Shown in pieces: positions 42,661 to 51,084 of a DNA stretch of 64,000 bases (positions within the stretch are counted from its first letter, which is position 1; every line of letters begins with the position of its first letter). The notes below the pieces were generated by a model that was not told where the DNA came from, searched no databases, and was given only the letters and a program-made list of their open reading frames with translations. The stretch comes from Thermococcus sp. M36 (GTDB lineage: Archaea > Methanobacteriota_B > Thermococci > Thermococcales > Thermococcaceae), in contig NZ_SNUH01000001.1 in the NCBI RefSeq assembly GCF_012027355.1, positions 434,001 to 498,000 on the forward strand. The letters run 5' to 3'. Position numbers and translations under genes: made by a program.

Positions 42661-43124
42661 CCACCGTAATCATCAAGACCACCACGAAGTACCTAGCTAC
42701 GCTCATACTCACCTTCGGAGCATACATAATCCTCCACGGTCACCTCACCCCTGGAGGCGGATTCCAGGGCGGTGCAGTCTTTGCGAGCGGGCTGGCCTTG
42801 CTAATAGTCGCCAACAGGTACGAAGAAGTCAAAAGGGTCTTCGCCAGAGCCCCCCTGGGTGCCCTTGAGAGCATAGGCGCCCTAGGCTTCCTTGGAACGG
42901 CCCTCCTGGGCCTCATGGGATACACGTTCTTCAAGAACGTCATGGCGAACAGCGGGTTCTTCCTCTTTGGGGAGCCTACCCCCGCCGGAATAAACCCCGG
43001 CTACCTGAACACGGGGGGGACGCTGCCGTACATGAACATATTCGTCGGGACGAAGGTTTTAGCGGGCCTGACGAGCATAATCCTGGTGTTCTACCTCCTC
43101 CTGGGGGTGAGGAAAGATGAATAA
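42657..43124 (+). CDS. Second-operon MbhF paralogue (MrpB-like)
   Basis: This 155-residue protein has four helices and the signature LHGHLTPGGGFQGGAVFASG. It overlaps the next gene by 8 bases instead of the usual 4. Confidence 0.92.
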   Translation: MTTVIIKTTTKYLATLILTFGAYIILHGHLTPGGGFQGGAVFASGLALLIVANRYEEVKRVFARAPLGALESIGALGFLGTALLGLMGYTFFKNVMANSGFFLFGEPTPAGINPGYLNTGGTLPYMNIFVGTKVLAGLTSIILVFYLLLGVRKDE

Positions 43125-43482
43125 CCTGGTTCTGGTCAACCTGCCCTTCATAGTAGTGGCCCTCCTGCTGGCAGTGGGCTTCTACACGATAGGGTTCAAA
43201 CGGAACCTCATCAAGGTCGTCATAGGGGTTGAAATACTCGAAGGGGCAGTCAACCTGTTCCTCATAGCTCTCGGCTACGTCAAAGGCGCCTACGCGCCGA
43301 TATACACGATGGCACCAAAGGAGGCAGCCAACAACATGGTTCTGCCGACGCCCCAGGCGTTAACCCTGACCAGCATCGTCATAGGCGTCGCGGTATCTGC
43401 CCTCATGCTGGCCTTCGCCGTCAACATCTACCGCCACTACGGAACCCTCGACGTCACAAAGGCAAGGAGGCTGAGAGGATGA
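43117..43482 (+). CDS. Second-operon MbhG paralogue (MrpC/NuoK-like)
   Basis: This 121-residue protein has three helices with FKRNLIKVVIGVEILEGAVN and LPTPQALTLTSIVIGVAV. It has a Glu in the middle helix (GVEILEG), the residue that complex I NuoK proteins use for proton movement, where the first copy has LNVIDSG. The C-termini of both copies (NIYRHYGTLDV) are near-identical. Confidence 0.92.
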   Translation: MNNLVLVNLPFIVVALLLAVGFYTIGFKRNLIKVVIGVEILEGAVNLFLIALGYVKGAYAPIYTMAPKEAANNMVLPTPQALTLTSIVIGVAVSALMLAFAVNIYRHYGTLDVTKARRLRG

Positions 43483-45032
43483 TCGAGCACCTGCCGGCTT
43501 TAATGGTAGCCGTCCCCCTCTTCGGGGCGTTTACAACACCGCTCCTGAAAAAGAAGCCAAGCGCCGCCGCGCTGTGGGCACTCGCCATCACGGCCGTTAC
43601 TCTGGGCCTCGGCGTCCTGCTCGTCATGGAGGTTCTGACAAGGGGAATGATGGTCTACGTATTCGGCGCTGACGAGCCCGGCCTGGTGCTCCCCTCCGGC
43701 TACAGCGTTCCGATAAGGATAATCTTTGAGGTTGACGCAATGGGCGCCTTCATGGCACTATCGGCGGTTCTCATGAGCTTCATTGGTGCGATGTACTCCT
43801 ACAGCCACGTGAAGCTCGAAACCGGCCTCGAAAAGTACTACGCCCTGCTCCTCCTCCTGGAGGTCGGAATCCTCGGCATGGTGCTCACCGGAGACCTCTT
43901 CAACCTCTTCGTGTTCCTGGAGATAGCGGGAATAGCCGGCTCGGCACTGGTCGGCTTCAGGAACTACCGCGGTGAGGCTAGCGAAGCCGGGCTGAAGTAC
44001 CTCATAGTCAGCGCGGTAGCGTCCCTCATGGTTCTCTTCTCAATCGGTCTGCTCTACGGCCAGTACGGGAACCTCAACATAGCCTATCTCAGCAGCCAGA
44101 TAGGCTTCAACACAGTCGACATGATAGCCCTGGGAATACTCTTCGCCTCCTTCGTGATGAAATGCGGTTCGGTGCCGACCCACCACTGGGTTCCGGACGC
44201 TTACACCGAAGTCCCGTCCGGAATAAACCCCGTCCTGCTGGTGGCCACTTATGCAAGCCTCTACGCCCTCTTCAGGGTCAGCTTCAGCCTCTTCGGAACC
44301 ATCAGCCTCAGCATGAGCTCAGTTGGGTGGATAATGAGCGTCCTCGGAGTGCTCACAATGTTCATCGGCGTCACAATGGCCCTCGTCCAGAAGGACGTTA
44401 AGAGGCTCATGAGCTACCACGCCATCTCTCAGACCGGCTACATGCTCCTCGGTGTTGGCGTCGGCCTGACGGTGCTCAACGACCCGGCCAAGCTGGCCGC
44501 CTTCGGAAGGGACGCCATGGCCGGCGGAATATTCCACATTATCAACCACATAATCTACAAAAGCCTCCTCTTGATGACGGCTGGAGCGCTCTTCTACGTC
44601 ACGGGGACGAGGAACCTCAACGAGATGGGGGGCCTGGCCAGAAAGATGCCATACACGACGGTGGCATTCATCGTAGGAGCAGCGGCAATATCCGGAATCC
44701 CTCCCTTCAACGGCTTCGCCAGCAAGTTCCTCATCTACGAGACTTCCTACCAGCTCAACCCACTTTTAGCAATATTCGCCATGGTCACGAGCGTTCTGAC
44801 TCTGGCATCGTTCGTCAAGGTCTTTGCCTCTGCATTCCTCGGGCCGCCGGTAAAGAGGTACGAGAACGTCAGGGAGGTTCCAAAGCCCATGGTCGTGGCT
44901 ATGCTCATCCTGGCGGCTCTGTGCATCCTCTTCGGTCTGTTCCCGAACATAGTGCTTGACAAGCTCGTCTACCCGGCGGTTGACGCACTGCTGAACCTGA
45001 ACGGCTACCAGACGTGGGGTGGTGTCCTATGA
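43479..45032 (+). CDS. Second-operon MbhH paralogue (MrpD/NuoL-M-N-like antiporter)
   Basis: This 517-residue protein has about 14 helices. Conserved parts are KYYALLLLLEVGILGMVLTG, FVMKCGSVPTHHWVPDAYTE and LMSYHAISQTGYMLLG. Compared with MbhH it has Cys-Gly-Ser for Ser-Gly-Ala in the discontinuous helix, plus an extra His (THHW). The first copy has VPVHMW. ATGA overlaps on both sides. Confidence 0.93.
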   Translation: MIEHLPALMVAVPLFGAFTTPLLKKKPSAAALWALAITAVTLGLGVLLVMEVLTRGMMVYVFGADEPGLVLPSGYSVPIRIIFEVDAMGAFMALSAVLMSFIGAMYSYSHVKLETGLEKYYALLLLLEVGILGMVLTGDLFNLFVFLEIAGIAGSALVGFRNYRGEASEAGLKYLIVSAVASLMVLFSIGLLYGQYGNLNIAYLSSQIGFNTVDMIALGILFASFVMKCGSVPTHHWVPDAYTEVPSGINPVLLVATYASLYALFRVSFSLFGTISLSMSSVGWIMSVLGVLTMFIGVTMALVQKDVKRLMSYHAISQTGYMLLGVGVGLTVLNDPAKLAAFGRDAMAGGIFHIINHIIYKSLLLMTAGALFYVTGTRNLNEMGGLARKMPYTTVAFIVGAAAISGIPPFNGFASKFLIYETSYQLNPLLAIFAMVTSVLTLASFVKVFASAFLGPPVKRYENVREVPKPMVVAMLILAALCILFGLFPNIVLDKLVYPAVDALLNLNGYQTWGGVL

Positions 45033-45382
45033 GCTGGCTTGAGAGCCTTACCCTGACCTCGCCGTCGGGTTTCTGGAACCCTCTGCTGTGGCTGGCGTTC
45101 CTGATAATCTTCGCCGTCATCGGCTACATCATCTACTCAAGAGGAAACAGGAGCTACAAGCCCGGAACGGAGCAGGTGAAGCCATTCATCAGCGGCAACG
45201 CCGTTGACGACGTGGAACTCATACGCGTCCGTGCAAGCGACATATACTGGGGTCTCATAGAGGCAATGAAGGGCTACTACGCCGTGCTCATGAGAATGCA
45301 CACCGGGGACGTGAGGGACTACATCCTCTGGTACCTTGGAGTCGGCGCAATAATCCTGTTCATCCTCGTGGGGGGTGTGTGA
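45029..45382 (+). CDS. Second-operon MbhI-like linker subunit
   Basis: This 117-residue protein has one helix near each end (LLWLAFLIIFAVIGYIIY and WYLGVGAIILFILVGGV) with PFISGNAVDD in the middle, the same plan as MbhI (FLSGED) at low identity. Its presence argues for an MBH-type rather than Mbx-type complex. The ATG at 45029 overlaps the stop of the antiporter gene. Confidence 0.8.
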   Translation: MSWLESLTLTSPSGFWNPLLWLAFLIIFAVIGYIIYSRGNRSYKPGTEQVKPFISGNAVDDVELIRVRASDIYWGLIEAMKGYYAVLMRMHTGDVRDYILWYLGVGAIILFILVGGV

Positions 45383-45829
45383 ATGGGGAAGCTCACCAAC
45401 TTTAAGCGCTCCATCTGGGTGTTCCACGCGTCCGGCGGAAGCTGCAACGCCTGCGACATAGAGATAGTTGCCGTGCTTACTCCCCGCTACGACGTGGAGC
45501 GCTTTGGAATCAAACTCGTCGGAAGTCCGAGGCACGCTGATGTGCTCCTCGTTACTGGGGCAATACCAAGGGACTTCGCGGACAAGCTGAGGCGCGTGTA
45601 CGAGCAGATGCCCGACCCGAAGGCGGTCGTGGTCGTAGGAAACTGCGGAACCAGCGGTGGAGTGTTCTATGACTCCTACAACATAGCGGGCCCGATAGAC
45701 GAGATAATACCTGTGGACGTCTACGTTCCGGGCTGCCCACCGAGACCTGAGGCGATAATAGACGGCGTTGTGAAAGCCTGGCTCAAAATAGAGAAGCTGG
45801 AAAAGGAGCTGGAGGGGAAGAAAGAATGA
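45383..45829 (+). CDS. Second-operon [NiFe] hydrogenase small subunit (MbhJ/NuoB-like)
   Basis: This 148-residue protein carries the [4Fe-4S] ligands Cys 21 and 24 (GGSCNACDIE) plus cysteines in VGNCGTSGG and PGCPPRP. The first copy reads VGACPTGG, so the second loop has shifted surroundings (Asn-Cys-Gly). It lacks the 30-residue N-terminal extension of MbhJ. Confidence 0.93.
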   Translation: MGKLTNFKRSIWVFHASGGSCNACDIEIVAVLTPRYDVERFGIKLVGSPRHADVLLVTGAIPRDFADKLRRVYEQMPDPKAVVVVGNCGTSGGVFYDSYNIAGPIDEIIPVDVYVPGCPPRPEAIIDGVVKAWLKIEKLEKELEGKKE

Positions 45830-46389
45830 AGGAGCCGATGAGCGTGGAAGAGGTACTCAAGAAGCTCCAGGAGGCGCTGGGAGAGGCACTGCTGTCCCAC
45901 GAGGTCAGGGAGTACACCATGGGCGTTAAGCGGAAGAGAACCTACAGTGAGCTGTGGATCACTATAAAGCCAGAGGCCTTCAGGAAGACCGTCGAGGCCA
46001 TATTTGCCCTCGACTATCCCCACCTCCACTTCATAGCGGGAGAGGACCAGGGAGGAGAGACGATAACCATGATCTACTCTTTTGGAGTCTTCCACACGCA
46101 CCCATGGGGCGAACTGAGCATCACCATCAAGTTCGACCTTCCCAAGGACAACCTGGTTCTTCCGACGATAACGGACCTCATGCCCGGTGCTGAGACCAAC
46201 GAAAGAGAAATCCGGGAGATGCTGGGCGTCGAGTTCGAGGGGCTGAAGAACAAGAGGCACCTCTTCCTGCCGGACGACTGGCCGGAGGGCAGGTACCCGT
46301 GGAGAAGGGACGAGTACGGCGTCGAGGACATGATCAAGCACACCCACAGGAGCGTGAACGAGATAAGAAAGATGAGGGGTGAGGAGTGA
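45826..46389 (+). CDS. Second-operon MbhK paralogue (NuoC-like)
   Basis: This 187-residue protein of the complex I 30-kDa family has the C-terminal HLFLPDDWPEGRYPWRRDEY. The middle includes His-rich FHTHPWGELSI, not seen in the first copy. ATG 45826 overlaps the preceding stop (ATGA); ATG 45838 behind AAGGAG is an alternative start. Confidence 0.91.
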   Translation: MKEPMSVEEVLKKLQEALGEALLSHEVREYTMGVKRKRTYSELWITIKPEAFRKTVEAIFALDYPHLHFIAGEDQGGETITMIYSFGVFHTHPWGELSITIKFDLPKDNLVLPTITDLMPGAETNEREIREMLGVEFEGLKNKRHLFLPDDWPEGRYPWRRDEYGVEDMIKHTHRSVNEIRKMRGEE

Positions 46390-47627
46390 TGGCCAAAACT
46401 CAGTATTACGTTCCCGTTGGACCCATTCACCCCGCACTGAAGGAGCCCATAAGGGTCGAGGCGAAGGTCGAGGGAGAGAAGATAGTCGAGGTCGACGTCA
46501 AGAGGGGCTTTGCCCACAGGGGAATAGAGTACATGGGCATGAAAAGGAACGCCATCCAGACCCTCTACCTCTCCGAGAGGATATGCGGCATCTGCTCGAT
46601 ATCCCACCCCTACGCCTTCGTGGTTACTGCCGAGAAGGCTCTGGGGATCGAAGCGCCCCCGAGGGCCCAGTACATCAGGACGATAATAGGTGAGCTCGAA
46701 AGGATACACAGCCACATACTGTGGCTGGGCGTTATAGCACACGAGATGGGCTTTGACTCCCTCCTGTTCTGGACGTGGAAGGGCAGGGAGAGACTCCTCG
46801 ACATACTGGAGCTCCTAACGGGCAACAGGATAAACTACTCGGTCTTCATGATAGGCGGCGTGAGGAGGGACATCAAGCAGAGCCACGTCAAGGCCCTGGA
46901 GGACATGATAAGCTACTACAGGATATTCAACGAGGAGATGAAGGAGGTCTTTCTGGCGGATCCGGTTTACAAGGCAAGGACGCGCGGGGTGGCCCAGCTC
47001 TCAAAGAAGAAGGCCCTGGAGCTCAACGTCGTCGGGCCGGTTGCTAGGGCGGCGGGGATAAGGATGGACATCCGGCAGGACATTCCCTACGACGCCTACG
47101 CCGACATAGGCGTTAGGGCCGTGGTGCCGCAGGACATCGTCGGCGAGGCCAGGGGCGATGCCTACGACATCACCATGGTGAGGCTCTACGAAATAGACCA
47201 GAGCCTGGACATCATAGAGTACTGCCTCGACGAGATGCCCGAGGGCAGACTGCTGGCAGTGGAGAAGTACCCGGCACTTCTCGCAAAGATAAAGCGCACC
47301 CAGGGTGAGGCTATCGGAGCTCACGAGGCCCCGCGCGGCGAGGTCATTCACTACCTCAAGTTCGACGGAACCCGCGATGGGCCGGCGGTATGGAAGGTCA
47401 TAGCGCCGAGCTACAACAACATCAACACCTGGGCTCCGCTTCTCCTCGGCGCCGAGGTGGCGGACATACCGATAGTCGTCGCCTACATCGATCCGTGCAT
47501 GTGCTGCAACGACAGAATCGCGGTCGTGAGGGACGAGAACGGCAGGATAATCGACCCAGCAACTCTCCACAGGAAGGCGGTTGAAAAAACAAAGAGGATT
47601 AAGGAAGAACTGGGGGTGAGGGCATGA
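46389..47627 (+). CDS. Second-operon [NiFe] hydrogenase large subunit (MbhL/NuoD-like)
   Basis: This 412-residue protein should be the catalytic subunit. Cys 66/69 (ERICGICSISHPY) and Cys 370/373 (DPCMCCNDR) keep all four expected NiFe ligands, with an extra Cys at 372 between the last pair. A roughly 37-residue tail follows, as in precursors processed by a maturation protease. Identity to MbhL is partial, so this is a diverged paralogue, perhaps with another electron donor or partner. The ATG overlaps the preceding stop by one base. Confidence 0.93.
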   Translation: MAKTQYYVPVGPIHPALKEPIRVEAKVEGEKIVEVDVKRGFAHRGIEYMGMKRNAIQTLYLSERICGICSISHPYAFVVTAEKALGIEAPPRAQYIRTIIGELERIHSHILWLGVIAHEMGFDSLLFWTWKGRERLLDILELLTGNRINYSVFMIGGVRRDIKQSHVKALEDMISYYRIFNEEMKEVFLADPVYKARTRGVAQLSKKKALELNVVGPVARAAGIRMDIRQDIPYDAYADIGVRAVVPQDIVGEARGDAYDITMVRLYEIDQSLDIIEYCLDEMPEGRLLAVEKYPALLAKIKRTQGEAIGAHEAPRGEVIHYLKFDGTRDGPAVWKVIAPSYNNINTWAPLLLGAEVADIPIVVAYIDPCMCCNDRIAVVRDENGRIIDPATLHRKAVEKTKRIKEELGVRA

Positions 47628-48589
47628 CCCCCGAGACCCTCATTTACGCGTTCACCTTCCCCGTGCTGGGGGTCTTCCTCGGACTGGCCTACAAGGGTAT
47701 AGACAGGCGCTTCTCGGCGAGGCTGACTTCCAGAATAGGCCCGCCCATAAGGCAGCCCTTCTGGGACGTCGGGAAGCTGCTCCTCAAGGAGACAGTGGTT
47801 CCGGAGAACGCGATAGCGTGGATATTCAACGCGATGCCGATAGTATCATTCGCGGCCTCAATGACGCTCCTGCTCTACATACCCTTCGGAGTGCTCAAAG
47901 CACCCCTTGAGGGCTACGGCGACTTAATCGTCATCCTCTACCTGCTGACACTCCAGTCCCTCTCCATGACCATAGGCGGCTTTGCCTCGGGAAGTCCGTT
48001 CTCATCGGTGGGTGCGCAGAGGGAAATGGTGCTCATGATGAGCTATGAGATGCCGCTCGCGACGGTCATCATTGGCTTCGCGCTGGTCTATAGGAGCTTC
48101 TCGCTGACAACGATAGCCTCGACGCCGGTGTGGGGCATCGTGAGTCCGCTGGCGGCCATGGGAATACTGCTCCTCTTTATAGCCCTGCTCGTGGTGACGC
48201 CGGCGGAACTGGCGAAGCTCCCCTTCGACATAGCCGAGGCAGAAACTGAGATATGTGAGGGCATACTCGCAGAGTACAGCGGGAGGAACCTGGCACTGTT
48301 CTACCTCTCCGATGCCGTCAGGGGCTTCGCAATGATAGCCCTGGAGGTAGTGCTGTTCTTCCCGTTCACACTGACCGGCATATTCAACCTCAGCCTCACG
48401 GGGACGTCCTACTACGCCGTCGAAGCGCTGTGGTTCCTCTTCAAAGTGCTGGTGCTCTACCTGCTGGCGGTGACATTAGTCAGAACTTCATTCGCGAGGT
48501 TCAGGATAGAGCAGGCTTCCAAGATATTCTGGGTCTACGTCAACATAATCGCCCTCGTGGGAGTGGCCCTCGTGTGGATGGGGGTGTGA
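47624..48589 (+). CDS. Second-operon MbhM paralogue (NuoH-like)
   Basis: This 321-residue protein has about eight helices with NuoH marks RLTSRIGPPIRQPFWDVGKL, VGAQREMVLMMSYEMPLAT and IAEAETEICEGILAEYSGRN. ATGA overlap with the large-subunit gene. Confidence 0.93.
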   Translation: MTPETLIYAFTFPVLGVFLGLAYKGIDRRFSARLTSRIGPPIRQPFWDVGKLLLKETVVPENAIAWIFNAMPIVSFAASMTLLLYIPFGVLKAPLEGYGDLIVILYLLTLQSLSMTIGGFASGSPFSSVGAQREMVLMMSYEMPLATVIIGFALVYRSFSLTTIASTPVWGIVSPLAAMGILLLFIALLVVTPAELAKLPFDIAEAETEICEGILAEYSGRNLALFYLSDAVRGFAMIALEVVLFFPFTLTGIFNLSLTGTSYYAVEALWFLFKVLVLYLLAVTLVRTSFARFRIEQASKIFWVYVNIIALVGVALVWMGV

Positions 48590-48592
48590 TGC

Positions 48593-49090
48593 ATGGTAAA
48601 CAAGATGATGTTCGTCCTGCTCAAGCAGCTCGTCCACAAACCGGCGACGAACCCCTTCCCCGTCAAGCACGCCCCGGCAAACGTCACCGAACTGATAGAA
48701 AAGGTCCAAAAGGGGGAAGTCCAAATAAACCCACCGGTACCCGTTTCGGAGGGCTTCAGAGGCAAGCTTCACTACGACCCAGAGAGGTGCATAGGCTGCA
48801 GACTGTGCATCCTAGTCTGCCCGGCCAACGCCATGGAGTGGATACCCGAGCTGAAAAAGATACGGCACTACGTCAGCAGGTGCATGTTCTGCGCCCTCTG
48901 TGTTGACGTCTGCCCCGGCAAGAAGTTCCCAGGCGAGGAGAAGGCTGTGAAGGCGCTCAGCATGAGCGAGGAGTTCCTCATAGCTGACTACGACAAGTAC
49001 AGCGACAACCTCATCGAGGAGCCGCCCGAGGCGAAGGAGCTCCACAAGAAAAAGCCCGAAGCCCCTGCTCAGGTGGGGGAAAAGACATAA
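48593..49090 (+). CDS. Second-operon MbhN paralogue (NuoI-like ferredoxin subunit)
   Basis: This 165-residue protein has two [4Fe-4S] motifs: Cys 66, 69, 72, 76 (CIGCRLCILVCPAN) and Cys 97, 100, 103, 107 (CMFCALCVDVCPGK). It has an extra stretch of about 20 residues near the N-terminus and another after the second motif (KKFPGEEKAVKAL) compared with MbhN, which may alter docking of the electron donor. It is the last gene of the second operon. Confidence 0.93.
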   Translation: MVNKMMFVLLKQLVHKPATNPFPVKHAPANVTELIEKVQKGEVQINPPVPVSEGFRGKLHYDPERCIGCRLCILVCPANAMEWIPELKKIRHYVSRCMFCALCVDVCPGKKFPGEEKAVKALSMSEEFLIADYDKYSDNLIEEPPEAKELHKKKPEAPAQVGEKT

Positions 49091-49105
49091 GGCTATTTCT
49101 TTTTC
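49091..49105 (+). terminator. T-rich end of second hydrogenase operon
   Basis: GGCTATTTCTTTTTC directly follows the stop codon and overlaps the 3' end of the convergent ferritin-like gene. It is a plausible T-run terminator. Confidence 0.4.
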
Positions 49106-49575
49106 AACTCTTCGTACCTTTCCCTGAGCATCTCGTAGTGCCTCCTCTCCACCTCGGCGAGCTTTGTGTAGAGCTCCCTAAGCCCCCCGTCCCTGGCCCT
49201 CTCCGCGAGCAGCTTGTAGGACTCGTGGGCTATCAACTCGCTCTCCATTGCAGCTTTAAGAACCTCCTCGAGCTGGTCCGCCCTCTCGAACTCGTCGATG
49301 ACGGACAGAACCTCAAGGGGCGGTATATCAACCTTCGGCTTTCCCCCGTATCTGACCTCATAGTGGGCACCCAGTTCGGTTGAGTGTCTGAGGGAATCCT
49401 CAGCCAGCCTCTCAAAGGTCTCCACGAGCTCCCTCCCGAGACCCAGGTTTCTGGCCCTCCTGGCCAGCTCGCCATAGAACTCGGCCTCCTTCTTTTCACC
49501 CCATATCCAGTAAGCTAAAGCTTCCTCATAGCTCAGCTTTGAAAGCGCCTCGACGACCTCGTCAACGTCGTACAT
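49093..49575 (-). CDS. Ferritin-like / rubrerythrin-type di-iron protein
   Basis: This 160-residue four-helix protein has paired Glu and E-x2-H ligands: WGEKKEAEFYGELA, AEDSLRHSTELG, AMESELIAHESYKLL and AEVERRHYEML. No rubredoxin Cys motif is present, so it is the erythrin part only. Such proteins reduce peroxide or handle iron, fitting an anaerobe near redox-controlled genes. It is convergent with the hydrogenase operon. Confidence 0.87.
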   Translation of the reverse strand: MYDVDEVVEALSKLSYEEALAYWIWGEKKEAEFYGELARRARNLGLGRELVETFERLAEDSLRHSTELGAHYEVRYGGKPKVDIPPLEVLSVIDEFERADQLEEVLKAAMESELIAHESYKLLAERARDGGLRELYTKLAEVERRHYEMLRERYEELKKK

Positions 49576-49621
49576 GGTTCATCCCGTTCTCACTAGGACG
49601 GTCCGATAAATAAGCTTTGGG

Positions 49622-49801
49622 CTACCTGACGACCCATATCGTCAGGAACATCGCGATGTAGGCGATTATGCTGATGACCACGTGGACTTTTATCCAGAAG
49701 TCTCTCCGCTTGGTGAGGAATATCAGTGCCCCGCTCAGCATTGAGAGGCCCATAAAAGCGAATGTAAGGTAGCCCAGCGTGTAGTGGTCGAGGCTAACCA
49801 C
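49622..49801 (-). CDS. Small two-helix membrane protein
   Basis: This 59-residue protein starts at GTG (MVSLDHYTLGYLTFAFMGL) behind GGTGGGTG, overlapping the SagB-like gene stop by 8 bases. It has two apolar segments (LGYLTFAFMGLSMLSGALIF and VHVVISIIAYIAMFLTIWVV) around a basic loop, with His residues in both halves. No family is recognised. Coupling to the nitroreductase suggests a shared role. Confidence 0.65.
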   Translation of the reverse strand: MVSLDHYTLGYLTFAFMGLSMLSGALIFLTKRRDFWIKVHVVISIIAYIAMFLTIWVVR

Positions 49802-50510
49802 CTGGAACACCCACCGGGAAGATGTACAGGGGAACACCGTCGGTTCCGATTATACCGGCCACCGATGCATCGTCGAAGGCCCCGACCGCGACGGTCCCCA
49901 AACCTAAAGCAGTCGCCTGGAGGTAGATGTTCTGGCCTATGTGCCCGGCCTCCATGTGCACGTACCTTATTCCGCGCTCCCCATAGTAATGGGCAGTTCT
50001 ATCATAGAATACCACCAGAACTATATCAACCGCCGCCTTTCCCACCCATTCCTGGTCGAGTGCCGCCTTCTGGAGAGCGTTTCTGTAGTCCCTCTTCCTC
50101 ACGAGGGCCAGGGTATGGGTGAAGGGGTCATAGAGGTAGATCCCTGGCTCAAGACCCTCGACGTTTCCTGCTACAACATAGACCTCGAAGGGATAAGTAG
50201 CTCCTGCGCTCGGGGCAGAGCGGTATTTTTTGGCCGAATATGTTATCCCCTGGGCAGCCCAGAGGAGCTGGGAGAGCCCTTCCAGGGTTAATGGCTCGTT
50301 CCGATAAGAACGGATGCTCCTCCGCTTCGCTATCGCTTCCTCGACGCTGACCTCTGAGTCCAGCCTCGGCTCCGGCAGGACTATAACCTCCCCTGAAAGG
50401 GTCTCACCCTGCCCTCTCCAGAGGAGGTAGGGCTTGAGGAGGAGAAGGAGGGATGACGCCACCACCAGCACCACAACGATGTACGAAACGTGCCTGAAGT
50501 TCATATTCAT
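49794..50510 (-). CDS. Membrane-anchored SagB/ThcOx-type nitroreductase
   Basis: This 238-residue protein has one N-terminal helix (VSYIVVVLVVASSLLLLL) and then an FMN-binding nitroreductase domain: RRSIRSYRNEPLTLEGLSQL, SAPSAGATYPFEVYVV, HMEAGHIGQNIYLQATALG and GTVAVGAFDD. SagB-type enzymes oxidise azolines in peptide natural products, but lone members also occur as oxidoreductases. No peptide-precursor or cyclodehydratase gene is nearby. The domain would face outside if the helix is a simple N-terminal anchor. Confidence 0.87.
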   Translation of the reverse strand: MNMNFRHVSYIVVVLVVASSLLLLLKPYLLWRGQGETLSGEVIVLPEPRLDSEVSVEEAIAKRRSIRSYRNEPLTLEGLSQLLWAAQGITYSAKKYRSAPSAGATYPFEVYVVAGNVEGLEPGIYLYDPFTHTLALVRKRDYRNALQKAALDQEWVGKAAVDIVLVVFYDRTAHYYGERGIRYVHMEAGHIGQNIYLQATALGLGTVAVGAFDDASVAGIIGTDGVPLYIFPVGVPGG

Positions 50511-50537
50511 GAATTGGACATCATACTATTTTAGGCT

Positions 50538-51023
50538 TCACTCTATTACCTCAAAGCGGAGCAGTTCTCCCCTCCCCAGGAGCCCGATTCCTGCCCTATT
50601 CCCCAGAATCTCAACGACAACTGTGTAGTCCGGATAGCCCAGGTTCACTCTCAGGCCAAAGCGCTCCACTATGAGCGAGCCGAGGCCTGTCTCCAGCTCT
50701 CTCTGGGAGAGCCTCTTATTTCCCCTGACCTTGGCGCGGACGGCGAAGGTGCCGTCTATTTTTTTCGCTAGTTCAAGGACTGCCCTTTCAATCTCCTCCT
50801 TCTTGGCGGGAACGATGAGGTCGAGGGGAACAACCCTCTGTATTGCCTGGGTCTCGAAGTTCTTCAGCCGTTCGAGGGCTTCCTCCTTCGACAGCGGTGT
50901 CTCGGCCAGGAGAACGCCCCTCCAGTCGGTTCCCCTAACGCGGACGTTTTCAAGCGCCCACTCAAGCTCAAGTATGGCATCCCCCTCGCGCCCCTGAGGG
51001 GCGGTTACGATGAGAACCGTCAT
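50538..51023 (-). CDS. THUMP-domain protein (Tan1-like)
   Basis: This 161-residue protein has an N-terminal part (LIVTAPQGREGDAILELEWA) and a THUMP domain (residues about 60-160, FAVRAKVRGNKRLSQRELETG, then YPDYTVVVEILG). THUMP domains bind tRNA; stand-alone forms like Tan1 help acetylate cytidine 12 in tRNA. It ends close to the SagB-like gene on the same strand. Confidence 0.85.
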   Translation of the reverse strand: MTVLIVTAPQGREGDAILELEWALENVRVRGTDWRGVLLAETPLSKEEALERLKNFETQAIQRVVPLDLIVPAKKEEIERAVLELAKKIDGTFAVRAKVRGNKRLSQRELETGLGSLIVERFGLRVNLGYPDYTVVVEILGNRAGIGLLGRGELLRFEVIE

Positions 51024-51084
51024 CTCTGCTCACCGATGGACAAGTTTTTATATTTCGCGTTCCTAAACTACCCGGTGAGTTAAA

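Noticed and set aside
40982-49090. Second complex as an Mbx-type (sulfur-reducing) complex
   Set aside because: Both CxxC pairs of the large subunit are intact, a linker like MbhI is present and only one large antiporter subunit follows, unlike Mbx with its two MrpD-type subunits and altered cysteine motifs.
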